Shown here piece by piece: positions 31,591 to 44,151 of a stretch of DNA of 64,000 nt. A program made the position numbers and the translations under genes. The notes under the pieces were generated by a model. That model ran no database searches. It was not told the origin of the DNA and saw only the letters and a list, made by a program, of their open reading frames with translations. The DNA is from Anodontia alba. Taxonomy: Eukaryota > Mollusca > Bivalvia > Lucinida > Lucinidae. Each line of letters starts with the position of its first letter. The stretch's first letter is position 1. The stretch lies in assembly GCA_964016985.1 (NCBI GenBank), contig OZ024829.1:70351267-70415266 (forward strand). Direction: 5' to 3'.

Positions 31591-32379
31591 AACTATATGA
31601 AACTTATTGATACATTATAGCCGTGTCATAGGAAAAGGTGTATTCTGTGCTTTTCCGAACAGTAAAGGTCTAGATAACTGAACTAGACCATTTTGCACAT
31701 GATTAGGGCCTTTGTTATTTATCGGTATAATCTTCAGTATCAAATGATCCTTTAAGCGGGCAGCGATGGCCCTGATCAGACTGCGCGGATTCATACGACA
31801 CAGCCCATATACATGTCCCGGTGGGACTCGGCAGGTGCATATAATTATATCTTTCTCATACGGCTCTGGAATTTTAATTACAGTGCCACTACAGTTCTCA
31901 CTTACCAAGAGAAAGCAAATACCATCAGAACCGGTTCAAACCCGATACCCTTTGCACGTAGGCTATCACTCTCGGCACATGTGCACAAGCGAGGGTTTCA
32001 CGCACATGGTATATGATGTCGAGAGCACAGAGGGTGCACGCTTTTCCCGCAGCCGCGCTGATCCGGTTCCCCGCGATTATCCGACTAACGCACTCATTGC
32101 TACAGCCGTGCCAACCGGCGGCGACCGACTTGTCCCGATTGCACCGCTTTTAATTGATAGGTTATGCGGCTAAACATGGCGTCTGTTAATGACGAAAACC
32201 GCCACTCTGCTTGGTCAGCCATGTTGTATTTAGCCCAGCATTCTTTATATTTTAACAAACAGATGGTTAACCGCCAGCTGAAGCAAAGAATGCGTCCATT
32301 GTCCCTTCACTTTATTACGCCCCGCCATTCGAAGAATGGTGGAAGGGCATTGTTTTACCCATGTCTGTCCGTCCGAGCA

Positions 32380-33390
32380 TTTGTGTGCGGCTCATAACTC
32401 CTAAACCGTATGGAATATATTCATGAAACTTCAGAGATGGCTAAATTATATCGAAGCGATGTGTTTCAAACAAGGAAGACAACTCTGGCTAATTCGGTTT
32501 TTTAATTGGGCCCAGGCCATAACTCTTTATGCCTGTCCGTGCGTGCTAAAAATTGTGTCCTAAACCGTATATATTCACGAAACTTCACAGATGACTATAA
32601 TGTGTAGCAAACAATGAAAACTCCAGCTAATTCGGTTTTGAATTATCTGCCTTTGCCAAAATCCATGTAGTGTAATGCTGGAGACTTTGGTTTTGGATTT
32701 ATCCACCCATGTTGTGTAATGCTGAAAATTTGTGCATGGCTAAACCGTATGGAATATATTCATGAAACTTCACAGATGACTTAATCATACCGAGACGATG
32801 TGTTGCAAACAATGATTAATCTGTCTGCTTTGGTTTTAAATTACCCCCCTTGCCTAAAATCCATGTAGTGTAATGCTTTCTTCGTGTCCGGCTTATAACT
32901 CCTAAACAGTATGGAATATACTCATGAAACTTCAAAATGGTTTAATCACATCAAGACGGTCAGTAGCGAACAAAGAAGACAACTCTGGCTAATTCGGTTT
33001 TAAATTAACTCCCCTTGCCAAAAATCCATGTAGTGTAATGCTTTCTTCATAACTCCTAAATCATACGGAATAAATTTATGAAACTTCACAGATGGCTAAA
33101 TCATACCAAGGCGATTTGTTGCGATTTAGGAACACAACTCTGGCTAATTTGGTTTTTGAACTAACTCCCCGTGCTAAAATCCATGTAGTGTCCGGCTCAT
33201 TACATCTAAAAGGTACGGAAAATATTCATGAAACGAGACAATGTGTCGCGAACGAAGACGACAACTCTGGCTATTCGGTTTTTGATTTAACTCCCCTTGC
33301 CTAAAATCCATGTAGCGTAATGCTTTCTTTGTGCCCGGCTCATAAGTCCTTAACCGAAAAAATATATTCATGAAACTTCACAGCCTCATT
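32380..33390 (+). repeat. Minisatellite of about 150-170 bp units in copy A
   Basis: Six to seven diverged units with 'ggctcataactcctaaac', 'gtatggaatatattcatgaa', 'acaactctggctaattcggt' and 'ccatgtagtgtaatgct'. The equivalent block in copy B (about 61,990-62,580) has fewer units. Confidence 0.85.
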
Positions 33391-33734
33391 TCACATTGGA
33401 ACGTTGGACCCTCAAGTTGGGATTTTTCCGTCCACATTGAACATCAGTGATGAGTTCTAATGTATTACCTAGAAGATCTCTACTGTGCCTGTTTTGCATT
33501 ATCTCTCTGTACCACCACGCTAGGACTATAATTTAAGCATTGTATGATACAAAGGGCACCAGGCGGGGGCATCCGTGTCCCATGGACATTTTTCTATTTA
33601 TATTACCTTTTATTGTTTATACTTTTGCTTACGACAAAGAAGACAACTCGGAAGAAGTGGCCCGGATTGTGGTGCGTGGTGTGTTAGCCGACCAAATTAG
33701 AGCTATTCAAGCAATGAAAAGGGGGAGTTCCAAA
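33391..33734. other. Junction stretch, no supported gene
   Basis: Includes 'gggggcatccgtgtcccatg', text often found at ends of the same molluscan repeat family. The 128-codon frame 33,540-33,926 starts here, crosses the L2 end and has no recognisable motif. Confidence 0.4.
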
Positions 33735-35533
33735 TCTGCCCACGCATGGATTTCCTTCAAACTTCACACGTTATTTGCACAAGTCCCAGCAGCTATGAAA
33801 ATAGGCTTGTTTTCTAGAACAAAGAAGTCTGGGTCTCAGGAGAGCTCCCTGATGTACACCTGTGATAAATGTATAACTGTGTCAAAACCTACCAGTATAA
33901 AATCAACAATTCAACATGATGTCTAATAATGTGCATTGTTGTAGTGAGGGAACTCAGTTAGGAATATTTTACTACTATAAAAAGATTTGTATATATTTCT
34001 GTAATAAATTAAATTTTGAAAATCCAAAACTGGATAAATTTTAGACAAAAATAAGAAAAACAAGAAATTAATCTATAAATTTATGTATATTTTGCTTCTT
34101 GTCAACCTAAGATTTTTGCATAAAAATATGCCACACGTGTCCTCTCCTAATATGTGGAGTTTGATGAAATTTAAAACCCGGTAACATGTCTATAAAGTAC
34201 ATGATATGCACATAGGTCGGTTGAGTATAAAATCAAACTTTTTATTGACTAATCAAAGACGTCCCAAATATTCTGAAATTCATCATATAAGTAATTGTAA
34301 TCAGATTCAAATTGTTTTTAACACTCCAGTTCTTGACAAAACGGATTAAATACGAATTGATTATGAAAAGTAGCTGGTGCATTACACAGACCAAAAGTAC
34401 TCAGAATTGCATTTAACATCCCTTATCATTCATTTATCAAGAATAATCTCCATTACTCGTCACTTTAGGTGTAAGCAGAGTGGCCCATTATGTGTCCTCA
34501 TCAATTATCTCTTTTCGTGACTATAGAATGGACAGCTTTAAAGGAAGAAATGCAAGTGTCTGTAAAATATGTATGAGGCATAAAAACGGTATTTTCACTA
34601 CTAAATTTGTGATTGGCTTTTGTAAAGCAGGGCTTTTCTTTATTTTTAGCTCAATCTTTCACTACTTATGTATCAATTGTTACATTACAGTGGAGTACAG
34701 GCATTCCTTATTTTTGTTTAACAACAAACTGAATTAGAGCTTAACAAAAACTTTCATTTCCTTGAGCAGATGGCTCATCAGACCACAGTGGATCCGCTGC
34801 CAAGAGCAAAGAAATTCAAGTCATCTATATTATCTTAAAATTGTCCCGTAAAACAGTTGTTTTTTTTATTTATTTATTTCACTCTTTCAAAGGTGTTCCA
34901 CAGGGTGCAATTTAATTATCCCTTTGATTTTCCACAGTTTGAAATAACTGGTTGGTTGATTCTAAGCAAACTATCAATAATGGACCCCCAAAACCTGAAC
35001 CAGAATGAAAAATCAAACATCACCTGAATAAAAATCAATGATTTTGTGTATTTTCTCATTGGGTTATCATATTTTATGTTCAAAATCAATTTGTTACTGG
35101 TTTTTGATTTTTAAGAAATTTTGTGAAAATAATCCAGGTGGATATGGCCAATTTTTGTATTAAAATGATAGGTTGACAAAAACTGGAACTCAGTTTAATT
35201 AATGACCAAGTAATTGGAAAATAATTATGCAGTTGCATTATAGGGACTACTTAAAACTTACTTAAACATAAAAGCTCCAATGCCAGAAAAATAAGTAAAT
35301 ATGTGCTATAAGCATTTTTAGCAGTGACTTACTGTTTTTATCAGCAAATCAGACATCCAAATTATGAGTTACTGGTAGTTGTGGAGTGCGCTTTTCATGG
35401 GTACCCATATATTCAGATGTGATTTTATACAAAACCGTCTATTTAAAGCAAGGGAAATAGATTAAGTGGGATAGGTACCTTATGCATAACATCCTAGGTA
35501 ATACTTGTGCTTAAGATTCTATCCGTGGGCAGA
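33735..35533. mobile_element. Element L2 with long inverted ends
   Basis: Starts TCTGCCCACGCATGGATT and ends, reverse complemented, TCTGCCCACGGATAGAATC. It carries the inner motif 'aaaacccggtaacatg' about 400 bases from the left end and 'aaaaaccagtaacaaattg' inverted about 430 bases from the right end. The right arm also shares 'gcacaagtattacctagg' with 'gcacaatggttgcctagg' in L1. No transposase is visible; an 85-codon frame at 34,480-34,737 is unrecognised. Confidence 0.5.
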
Positions 35534-36363
35534 GTCGTATGTAAATTCTCTATAGGCTGAAACTTCCCCCTTTTGAGATTTTAACATCTATCCATATAAA
35601 CCCGAAACACTTTTCGCATTAGTAAAATGTGTCATTAATAAGTTTTAACCAATCTTTGGATCGTGTATTTGAATGGCAAGCATTTTTCAATTGTCTTGTC
35701 ATTTTTCAATCTCTAGCGCAGCCTAAACCCATAACTCAGATGAAATAGTTCAATTTTCAATTATCTCCGAAATGTTGAACTTCCTTATAAAACAATTATT
35801 AAACAATTTAGTGATCCAGAATAATCTAAAAAGCTTCTGTTTCATAATATCTTTTTGTCTTGATCAATATGAAATTTGGTAGACAGTAAATCAGTCATAC
35901 TGACCTCTGCTTCGCCTTTTTTTTTCATTATAGCTCAATAACTTGTTGAATCAAACCGAGTCTGCTATTGTCTATTTGTTAGATGCATATCCAAAGGCTC
36001 TCCGATTCAGATTATTTTTTTAACTAAATCAATGTCAATAGCTGCATTAGCTTGCTATCATCAGATATAACTTTGCCAGGTGACCTTGAGGATTCTAATA
36101 TAAAATGTTATTTGTGTTTTTTCATTCTCGTAAAGGTTTCGTGATACTTCCGACGTAACATGTTCTGGTGAAGTGGCCTAGAGGTTAAGCTTACGGCAAA
36201 GACAGAAAGTCTTGACAGGTCGGAGCCTTCCAAACAGTATTTCTTACGTTTTAAATGCAAAAGACAGTGAAAGTTTATTTACAGTATTGTTTTTGCAAGG
36301 TTTGTATTTAACATTGGATTTATCACGTTTTTCTTCCCTTGATTTTTTTAGATAATTAATGTA
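35534..36363. other. No gene seen
   Basis: 'aatcaaaccgagtctgc' (35,951-35,967) resembles block Z of the 4.9-kb repeat. 'gaagtggcctagaggttaag' (36,169-36,188) looks like a decayed tRNA-like A box, but no B box or tail could be placed with it. Confidence 0.4.
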
Positions 36364-38690
36364 AATACAAGAGGACCCAGAGGGCCCCAATTCACTCACC
36401 TGAGTGTCATTGCCTCTAGTATATTCTAAAAGACTATGGTTTCTCTTCATATGACTATGTATGTTTAAAATTTGTTGAAAATGAATGTTTTCAGATGACA
36501 GGCTGGAGGTTTAAGAACTGTGTTGTACAGGCCTTGGGAGGAATGTGATGGTGCTTGGCACAGATACAAGCATGTTGGCTTGTACAGGCCTGGAGGAATG
36601 GAGGCGGGTGCTTGACAGATCCCATGGTGCCTTTGTTTTTTCTTTTATTTTTTGCTCTCGCGGCCACTTTGTTCAACAGAGCAGGACGCTTTGAACAATT
36701 TTGGTAAAGGATCACCCAAGGAACATTCTTGTGAAATTATTGAAAAAAACATCTGTCCAGCAGAGACAGAGAGGAGAAGTCTTCTAAAGCAAATGTTGCA
36801 ATGTATGCATGTTAACTTTTATGGAAAATCAGCCCCTCTTATGGCGTTTGAAGGCCTGATGAACAAATGGATGACTGAATAAACAAACAAACGGAGAAGA
36901 ATCGGGATACTTTGTTTTGATATCTAACATATTAACTAAATCCATCATTTTGTTAGAAAAATATGAGCTCAATATTTTAACATAAAAGTTATGGCACAAA
37001 AACTCATAGACCTTAAAGTCATGGGCATGAGTAATGATAATCTATGGCATTTTTCTTATTTCTGTTTCAATACTAAGAGTGGGGCTATCCTATATAAGTC
37101 AATGTAAAACAAATAGATTTCCAAGATGGCGGCCATCTTGGATTTCCGTTCGAAATACAATTTTTGCTATTTTTGATCTACAAGTCACCCCAATGCTTCC
37201 CACCAAGTTTTGAGTCAATTGGCCTTTCAGTTCAGGAGAAGAAGCGAAAAATAGATTTTCAAGATGGTCGCTATGGCGGCCATCTTGGATTTCCGATCAG
37301 AACGATTTTAGCTATTTTTGATCTACAAGTCACACCGATGCTTCCTACCAAGTTTTGAGTCAATTGGCCTTTCAGTTCAGGAGAAGAAGCGAAAAGTAGA
37401 TTTTCAAGATGGTCGCTATGGCGGCCATCTTGGATTTCCGATCAGAACGATTTTAGCTATTTTTGATCTACAAGTCGAGTCAACTGGCCTTTCGCTTCAG
37501 GAGAAGAAGCGAAAAAACAGATTTTCAAGATGGTCGCCCTGGCTGTCATCTTGGATTTCCAATAAGGACGATTTAGCTATTTTTGATCTATAAGTCCTAT
37601 GCTTCCTTTCAAGTTTCAAGTCAATCAGCCTTTCGGTTTAGAAGAAGAAGCGAAGAAAAGATTTTTAAGATGGCCCCCATGGCGGCCATCTTTGATTTCC
37701 AATCAGAAAGATTTTAGCTATTTTTGACCTATAAATCACCCCGATGCTTCCTACCAAGTTTCCAGTCAGATGAGGAGAAGAAGCGAAAAATAGATTTTCA
37801 AGATGGCGACCATGGTGGCCATCTTGGATTTCCGATCAGAATGATTTAGCTACAAGTCACACCGATGCTTCCTACCAAGTTTTGAGTCAATTGGCCTTTC
37901 AGTTCAGGAGAAGAAGCGAAAAATAGATTTTCAAGATGGTCGCTATGGCGGCCATCTTGGATTTCCGATCAGAACGATTTTAGCTATTTTTGATCTACAA
38001 GTCACCCCGATACTTCTTACCAAGTTTTGAGTAAATTGGCCCTTCGGTTCAGAGAAGCGAAAAATCGATTTTCAAGATGGTCGCCATCTTGGATTTCCGA
38101 TAGGGATTTTTAGCTAGTTTTGCTCAACAAGTCACCCGATGCTTCCTACCAAGTTTCAATAAGCCTTTCGGTTCAGAAGAAGAAGCGAAAAATAGATTTC
38201 AAGATGGCCATCATGGCGGCCATCTTGGATTTCCGATCGGAACGATTTTAGCTATTTTTGATCTATAAATCGCCCTGATGCTTCCTACCAAGTTTCGAAT
38301 CAATTAGCTTTAGGGTTTAGGAGAAGAAGCGAAAAACAGATTTACAAGATGGCCGCCAGCGGCCATCTTGGAATTCCGATCGGAACGTTTAGCTATTTTT
38401 GATCTACAAGTCACCCCGATGCTTCCTACCAAGTTTGGAATCAATTGGCCTTTCGGTTTAGGAGAAGTAGTTGCGGTCATGAGAAGCGAAAAATAGATTT
38501 TCAAGATGGCGGCCATGGCGGCCATCTTGGATTTCCGATCGGAACGATTCTAGCTATTTTTAGTCTACAAGTCACCCCGATGCTTCTTACCAAGTATCGA
38601 GTCAATTGGCACAGGAGTGTAGGAGGAGTAGGCTTTTAAATGAATTGTTGACGCCTCACGACGGACGACGCACGACGGACGACTGACATT
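36364..38690 (+). mobile_element. Helitron-like non-autonomous element with tandem array
   Basis: Starts 'aatacaagaggacccagagg' with the subterminal 'tcactcacctgagtg' that is the inverted match of the 'ctcaggtgagcta' ends in sister copies. It has a central array (37,108-38,610) and a 3' 'acgacggacgacg' stretch. The CTAA end with hairpin is missing, so the 3' end is truncated where segmental duplication copy A resumes. Confidence 0.6.
37108..38610 (+). repeat. Tandem array of about 11 units of 115-150 bp
   Basis: Each unit has 'agattttcaagatggt/cgg', 'cggccatcttggatttccga', 'ttttagctatttttgatct', 'acaagtcaccccgatgcttc', 'ctaccaagttttgagtcaat' and 'ggcctttcagttcaggagaa'. AAGATGGC...GCCATCTT makes a short palindrome in every unit. 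Two neighbouring units around 37.26 and 37.41 kb are nearly identical, implying recent unit turnover. The frames over it are repeat translations. Confidence 0.95.
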
Positions 38691-39023
38691 GACTGAGAGA
38701 GATAGATCTTGTAAACCCAAAATCGGGAGCGCCACATATAACTGCTCGGCCGCTGAATGGTGAAACAATCCGGCACCAAGATCATGGAAATGTATGCCAT
38801 AACTTCCTTAAAAATATAAGAAGACCTGATATAGTGGGAAATCTGCTGGGAAAAAAAAAAAAATAAGCGTAAATCTTTAACGATTCCCATCTGGATGAGA
38901 TGCGCCCGTAAAGTCCTATTCTTTCAACCTGAATGGCTGTATGTGTTACGTACACGTACCCAGTATATTTGGAAAAAAGCCATGTCATATGCCGTCATAT
39001 ATTGCATAGGTACCACATATTTA

Positions 39024-40018
39024 ACTGAGGGGTGATTAATAAGTTCTTGACCTCTATAAGCAGACGTACTGAATAAACTGACGTACAGTTCAACTCATTG
39101 AATGTTGAAATTAGTAAGTTAAAACTGGAATTACGTCTTTTAAATGTTTAAAGTGTCATTTAAAAGACGTTGCACATACCCAACATAGTTGCAATATAAC
39201 ACTCCTTTTGCCATGATGATGTAATGAATCTTGCAACGGTCTCCTCTTTGGTGACGGAGTTTGTTTACAAACTATCCTTGTCATATTTAAATGGAGCAGC
39301 CGACGTCTTTACCATAATGTACATTCTTTCCTAGCTTGCACATCGTGTCTTTGTGATTTCCTTTGGGTGTTAATCCTTTGAGACAGAAGTAATTCCAGTT
39401 TTAAATGTTTAAAGTGTCACCTTGTTATGTTCAAAGCTCCTTGGACCTAATTAGAAAAGCACGCATTAAGGGATAATGTAGCCGTTTTTATGGCTGATCC
39501 TTACAGACCTCTCCAGCGATTTATGAGCACGGATGAAACCACTCTCAACGAGAGGCAAAGCATTACTCCATTTTTTAAAATTTATATTATGCGGTGATGT
39601 TCGCATGACTATTTTCTGGGATGTGATGCAGGAGTGCTGTAGATAGATTGCATACAGATACACTGATGAGAAAGCTACGGAAGACAATCAAGCGGATTCG
39701 ATATGAAAAGTTGACAAGGAGTATGCTCTTTTATCAAGATAATGCACAACCATTGACTGCTGTCACGACTGCTTTTCAGAAAGGTGAGTGCGAACTTATC
39801 AAACATACATCCTATTCTCATACTTTAGAAACGTCTTCCCGAATATGCAAAAGCGTTGCGTTATCATACGACGTTAGGAATGCTGCGTTCCACTACTCTA
39901 CACAGAAGGGATCCGACGGTCCATAATCTCTGAACAGTGTGAATGAAAAATGAATGTCTTTGATGTTTTAAAACTGACCCATTTTACCATCAACCAGGAA
40001 CTTGTGAATCACCCCTCC
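39024..40018 (+). mobile_element. Degenerate mariner element, copy A
   Basis: Left end 'tgaggggtgattaataagtt' and right end, reverse complemented, 'ggaggggtgattcacaagtt' are inverted repeats of about 25 bp. About 1 kb long. A 290-bp segment (39,119-39,404) is inverted relative to the copy at 63.06 kb and flanked by inverted 'ttaaaactggaattac'. Confidence 0.7.
39590..39860 (+). pseudogene. Mariner transposase remnant, copy A
   Basis: 'FWDVM' (first catalytic aspartate region) and then 'MRKLRKTIKRIRYEKLTRSM' with 'LFYQDNAQPLTA' (second aspartate) match the middle of mariner transposases. The third catalytic region, normally YSPDLAPSDY, reads 'YSHTLETSSRICK', so both aspartates there are lost. 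The N-terminal DNA-binding part is unreadable. Confidence 0.75.
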
Positions 40019-40254
40019 TATATAGTCACATACATGTCACAGCAACGTGGCCATCGGCTGATTGATATTCTCAGCTATGGCAGAAACAGTAAAACGGTTT
40101 GTAAATTTATTATCATTATCTCAATCATTTTTCTTATCTAATCAATATTTTTATTTACAAACAGACAAGATGTAAGGTACATTATTCGAGTTTACCAGAT
40201 TCATGAATGTATTCAAAGTAACATGTAACTATCGGCATGTAACTATACATGTAA
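40019..40254. other. No gene seen
   Basis: AT-rich, with a short stutter 'catgtaactatcggcatgta' at 40,222-40,265 leading into the S4 copy. Confidence 0.4.
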
Positions 40255-40816
<562 letters not shown>

Positions 40817-41001
40817 CGTTATACGCACCAAGTTGTTTTGTTACACAGGTGCAGAAAAGTATTGAAAATAGGAGTGCATGTGCAGTTAAACACGAAACAA
40901 ATATAGGACAGCTTCATACATTTACTGCCCAAAATTAAATGCTTTTCTCTTGCACGCGCCTTTTCACGCTAATGTTTCAGCCGCACAATGTCTTGAGCCT
41001 C

Positions 41002-41309
41002 GGTCTCACAGAGCTTGCGACTGCGATGAGACCGCTTTGCGGTTGATTTGCCTTGCGATTGACTCGTGACCTCTGCGACTATTGCAACTACTTTTCATCT
41101 ACAAATATGATCGCCGATCAATCGCCGACTGCTTGCAAAAACTATCGCCGATTGTTCGATGAATGTACAATACAATATTACACCAAAAAGGGGGGAGACA
41201 GCTGTTACGACTAGTTACGACTATTATTGCGACTTCTGCAACATCTCTGCCAATTGCCAATTGTTTAGTCGCGGAGAGGTCGTGCTGTGGTCGCAAGCCC
41301 TGTGGGAGC
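41002..41309. mobile_element. MITE, about 308 bp
   Basis: Left end 'ggtctcacagagcttgcgac' and right end, reverse complemented, 'cgctcccacagggcttgcga' are inverted. The interior is rich in 'tgcgact', 'atcgccgat' and 'ttacgact' motifs and has no coding. Superfamily not assigned. Confidence 0.65.
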
Positions 41310-41549
41310 GGAGCTTATCCGTACTGTGTTTACTCGGATGATCAGCGTGGTCACTGCTGGCGCGATTACACGTATAAGCATTTAAACCTGTCCTTACGTA
41401 GGTAACGAAAAACAAAAGTCTGCTTCTATACACAGTTATGCAGGGCGTTTGTTATATTCGATTTTCTGAGTTTTAGCGGCATTTTTACGTTGACAACAAA
41501 ACATTAATAAATATCTATTTTAGATTCAAGCGTTTTGTTTTAAGCGAAA

Positions 41550-43312
41550 AAAAAATGAGAGCCAAGATGGCCCTGTATCGCTCACCTGATTACCAGACAA
41601 GTTTCGTGACAATTGACTTTTCGGTTCAAGAGAAGAACTTCAATATGAATTTTCAAGATGGTGGCCATCTTGGATTTCCAATCAGAATGTTGATCTACAA
41701 GTCGCCTCGATACTTACAATGAAGTTTTGAGTCAAATGGCCTTTTGATTCAGTATATAAAAGCTCAAATGGGGGTGGTTGGGTGGTGCGAAGGTGTCGTG
41801 TATCTCTCGTCACAAGGGCGTCCAACTGATATTGGCTTACAGTTGAGCAAGGCCTGCTATCCTTGTAGCAGGTAAGATTAGAGGAGGAATGTTTTTATTT
41901 CTTCTGTTTCTTCCCTTTCACTCCTCTTCGTCTTTCTTCCCTGTCCCTCTCTTTCATCTCTTCTACTATCTCTTCTATCTCTTTTCTCCTTTTCTCTGGG
42001 AGACGACACAAAATGACCCACAAGGGTTGACGTGTCGTTAAACCCCAACTCAATCAATAAAATCTCAAAATAGATTTTCAACATGGCTGCTAGGGCAACC
42101 ATCTTGGATTTCTGATCAGAATGATTTTAGCTACATATATTTTTGATCTACAAGTCAACCTGATACTTCAACAATTTTCCAGTCAATTGGCCTTTCTGTT
42201 CTAAAGAAGTTCAAAATAGATCTGCAAGATGGCGGCCGTCTTGGATTTCTGATCAGAACAAATTTAGCTATATTTAATCTACAAATCACCCAGATACTTC
42301 CTACCAAGTTTCGAGTAAATTGGCCTTTCGGTTCAGAAGATGAAGTGCAAAATAGATTTCTAAGATAGCGGCCATGGCGACCATCTTGGATGTCCAATCG
42401 AAAGGAGTTTAGCTAATTTTGATCTACAAGTCACCCTGATGTTTCGAGTCAACTGGCCTTTCAGTTCAGGAGAAGAAACGCAGAATAGATTTCCAAGATA
42501 GCGGTCATGGCGGCCATCTTGGATTTCACATCGGAACGATTTTAACTTTTTATCTACAAGTCACCCTGATGCTCCCTACCAAGTTTTTGGAGTCAACTGG
42601 CCTTTTGGTTCAGAAGAAGAAACAAAAAATAGATTTTCAAGATGGCAGCCATCTTGGATTTCCAATCAAAATGATTTTAGCTATCTTGAGTTTTGAACTT
42701 GACTGAAAGCACATCACTATCAGACGGTTTGAAGTTGATTAGGCTGAAAACGTGGCCTGTAGAGTGTTCACAAGGAATCTTAACAATCAAGGGAACGTAA
42801 CTCTGCTACTGTTTGTCCGATCTGATGCATTTTCAAATTCGTCCGAGATTTTATCCATGTCATTGATATCTGCAAGTTTCATGAAGATCCAACAAAAAAT
42901 AAAGAAGCCACGCTGTTCAAAAGGTCGATAATGGCCATTTTTGACAATCAAGGGGACGTAACTGTTATTGTTGTCCGATCTGACCCATTTTCGAACTCGT
43001 CCGAGATTTTATGTATATCATTATTATGTGCAAGTTTCATGCAGATCCAACAAAAAAATGAAAAAAAAACTACACAAGCTTTTTTCCATTAGTAAGCCTA
43101 TAGGACCTATCAGTTGCCATAGCAACCAAAGTTCTGAAGCAATTTTCCTAAAAGACATATGCAAAAAATCCTCTACCATAGACATGCTACAGATAAAATT
43201 TTGTTGAGATCTGCTTGTGAGCTGCAAAGATACTTTGATTTGAAAGTGTGGACGACGGACGACGGAGGCTGCCATCCTATAAGCTCACCCGTAGCCTTCG
43301 GCCTTGAGCTAA
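41550..43312 (+). mobile_element. Helitron-like non-autonomous element with diverged array
   Basis: Starts near 'atgagagccaagatggccct' with 'tcgctcacctgatt', has five to six diverged units of the same 140-bp type as at 37.1-38.6 kb (for example 41,655, 42,070, 42,225, 42,365, 42,500 and 42,640), and ends 'gtagccttcggccttgagCTAA' with a weak hairpin. An S4 copy is nested near its start. Confidence 0.6.
41765..42055 (+). repeat. SINE-like repeat S4, copy 3
   Basis: 'gggggtggttgggtggtgcg', 'gcgtccaactgatattggc', 'gcaaggcctgctatccttgt', C/T-rich body and the tail 'gggttgacgtgtcgttaaac' followed by cccaactcaatcaataaa. It is nested in the Helitron-like element and interrupts its array. Confidence 0.65.
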
Positions 43313-43784
43313 AACAAAAGCGGCTAAACGAACACATGTTAAATATAACAGTAAAACCTGCAAAACTTTACCGTTGCTGATAACATGATGGGACAATCAA
43401 GTTCACATGTGTCTGTCAATGGGGGTGTGAGAGGGCATTGGGTGTGTTGGTGCAGGTGGTGTGCGTGCAATTACGACGAATATGGCGGAAGATTAACCGG
43501 AAGGTGTAACTGTTTAATAAATATGTCTATGTTTGTCTATGTATGAAGTATGTCTATGTATGATACTACTTTGGTTGCCATAGTAACCGTTTAACTTTTA
43601 GAACTTTATATTGTCTTTTATTATACAGCTGATGATTTAGATCTATAATGAGCATTAAATATTGAGGTCTGTTTCAGATAATTGGTATTGAATATGTCTT
43701 ATGTTTGTGATCTTCGCCACTGTGTGAGAATAAGTTTCCAAAGGTAAGGTTTGAAAATAGAGTACGTATTTTTTTTTTTTTTTT
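43313..43784. other. No gene seen
   Basis: Contains a small 'gtctatgtatgaagtat' and 'gtctatgtatgatac' stutter (43,523-43,566) and a T tract (43,770-43,787) that is the tail of the adjacent minus-strand SINE. Confidence 0.5.
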
Positions 43785-44005
43785 TTTGGTTTGTTTTATT
43801 CGGGTTTTATGGCCCTTTCACATATCGAGCCGATTGTTCATCAAAGGTGGGCGAAAACCGGAGAACCCGGAGAAAAACCACCTGACCATCCGTAAGCAGA
43901 ACTTGGCTTTCCCACATGTCAACCGAGCAAGGCTCGGACCACAGCGGTGAGAAACCTAATGGTTAGAGTCAACTCTCCTATCCACTAGGATACGGGGCCC
44001 CGCGA
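43785..44005 (-). repeat. tRNA-derived SINE S3, copy 1
   Basis: On the minus strand: 'ggccccgtatcctagtggat' (A-box-like), 'ggtccgagccttgctcggtt' (B-box-like), then 'gtggtttttctccgggttct' and the tail 'gaaagggccataaaacccg'. The second copy at 54,776 (plus) is close to it over the whole length. Confidence 0.75.
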
Positions 44006-44151
44006 ATAGTACGTGTTGAACATTTTGTTTATTGTTATAAAATAGAGAATAGACCCTCTAGAATATTTCTATCACCGGGTTTGCTGAAGGCAGATTGTTT
44101 TGTTTAGACGAATCCTTTAAAGCGACTGTAAGTGCACAAACCCAAAGTAAT

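Larger units (their letters stand above)
31140..33390. repeat. Segmental duplication copy A, part 1
   Basis: Collinear with 59,870-62,580: 'ttaccgtaagttacggtaac', 'ggagggaaatggtactctat', an S2 SINE in the minus direction, 'ttgatacattatagccgtg', 'agcgatgg.cctgatcagac', 'cccatatacatgtc' and the 'ggctcataactcctaaac' minisatellite occur in the same order. No functional gene lies in it; the 135-codon plus frame at 31,766-32,173 is not preserved in copy B. Confidence 0.8.
38695..40018. repeat. Segmental duplication copy A, part 2
   Basis: Collinear with 62,690-64,000: 'gagagagat', 'aatcgggagcgccacatata', 'tgaatggtgaaacaatccgg', 'gtgtgttacgtacac' with 'tttggaaaaaagc', and then a mariner. The short GAGAGAGAT at 38,695-38,703 corresponds to the long GA tract at 62,612-62,697 of copy B. 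Confidence 0.8.

Noticed and set aside
31766..32173. 135-codon frame in segmental copy A
   Set aside because: Not open in copy B and overlaps shared repeat blocks.
33540..33926. 128-codon frame as a host exon
   Set aside because: It crosses the end of element L2 and has no recognisable domain, start context or splice support; probably chance.
36169..36250. A further tRNA-derived SINE
   Set aside because: Only an A-box-like phrase is visible; no convincing B box, body or tail.
37108..38610. CRISPR-like or satellite array
   Set aside because: Units are long, head to tail, with no unique spacers, and sit inside a Helitron-like element; CRISPR also makes no sense in this eukaryotic context.
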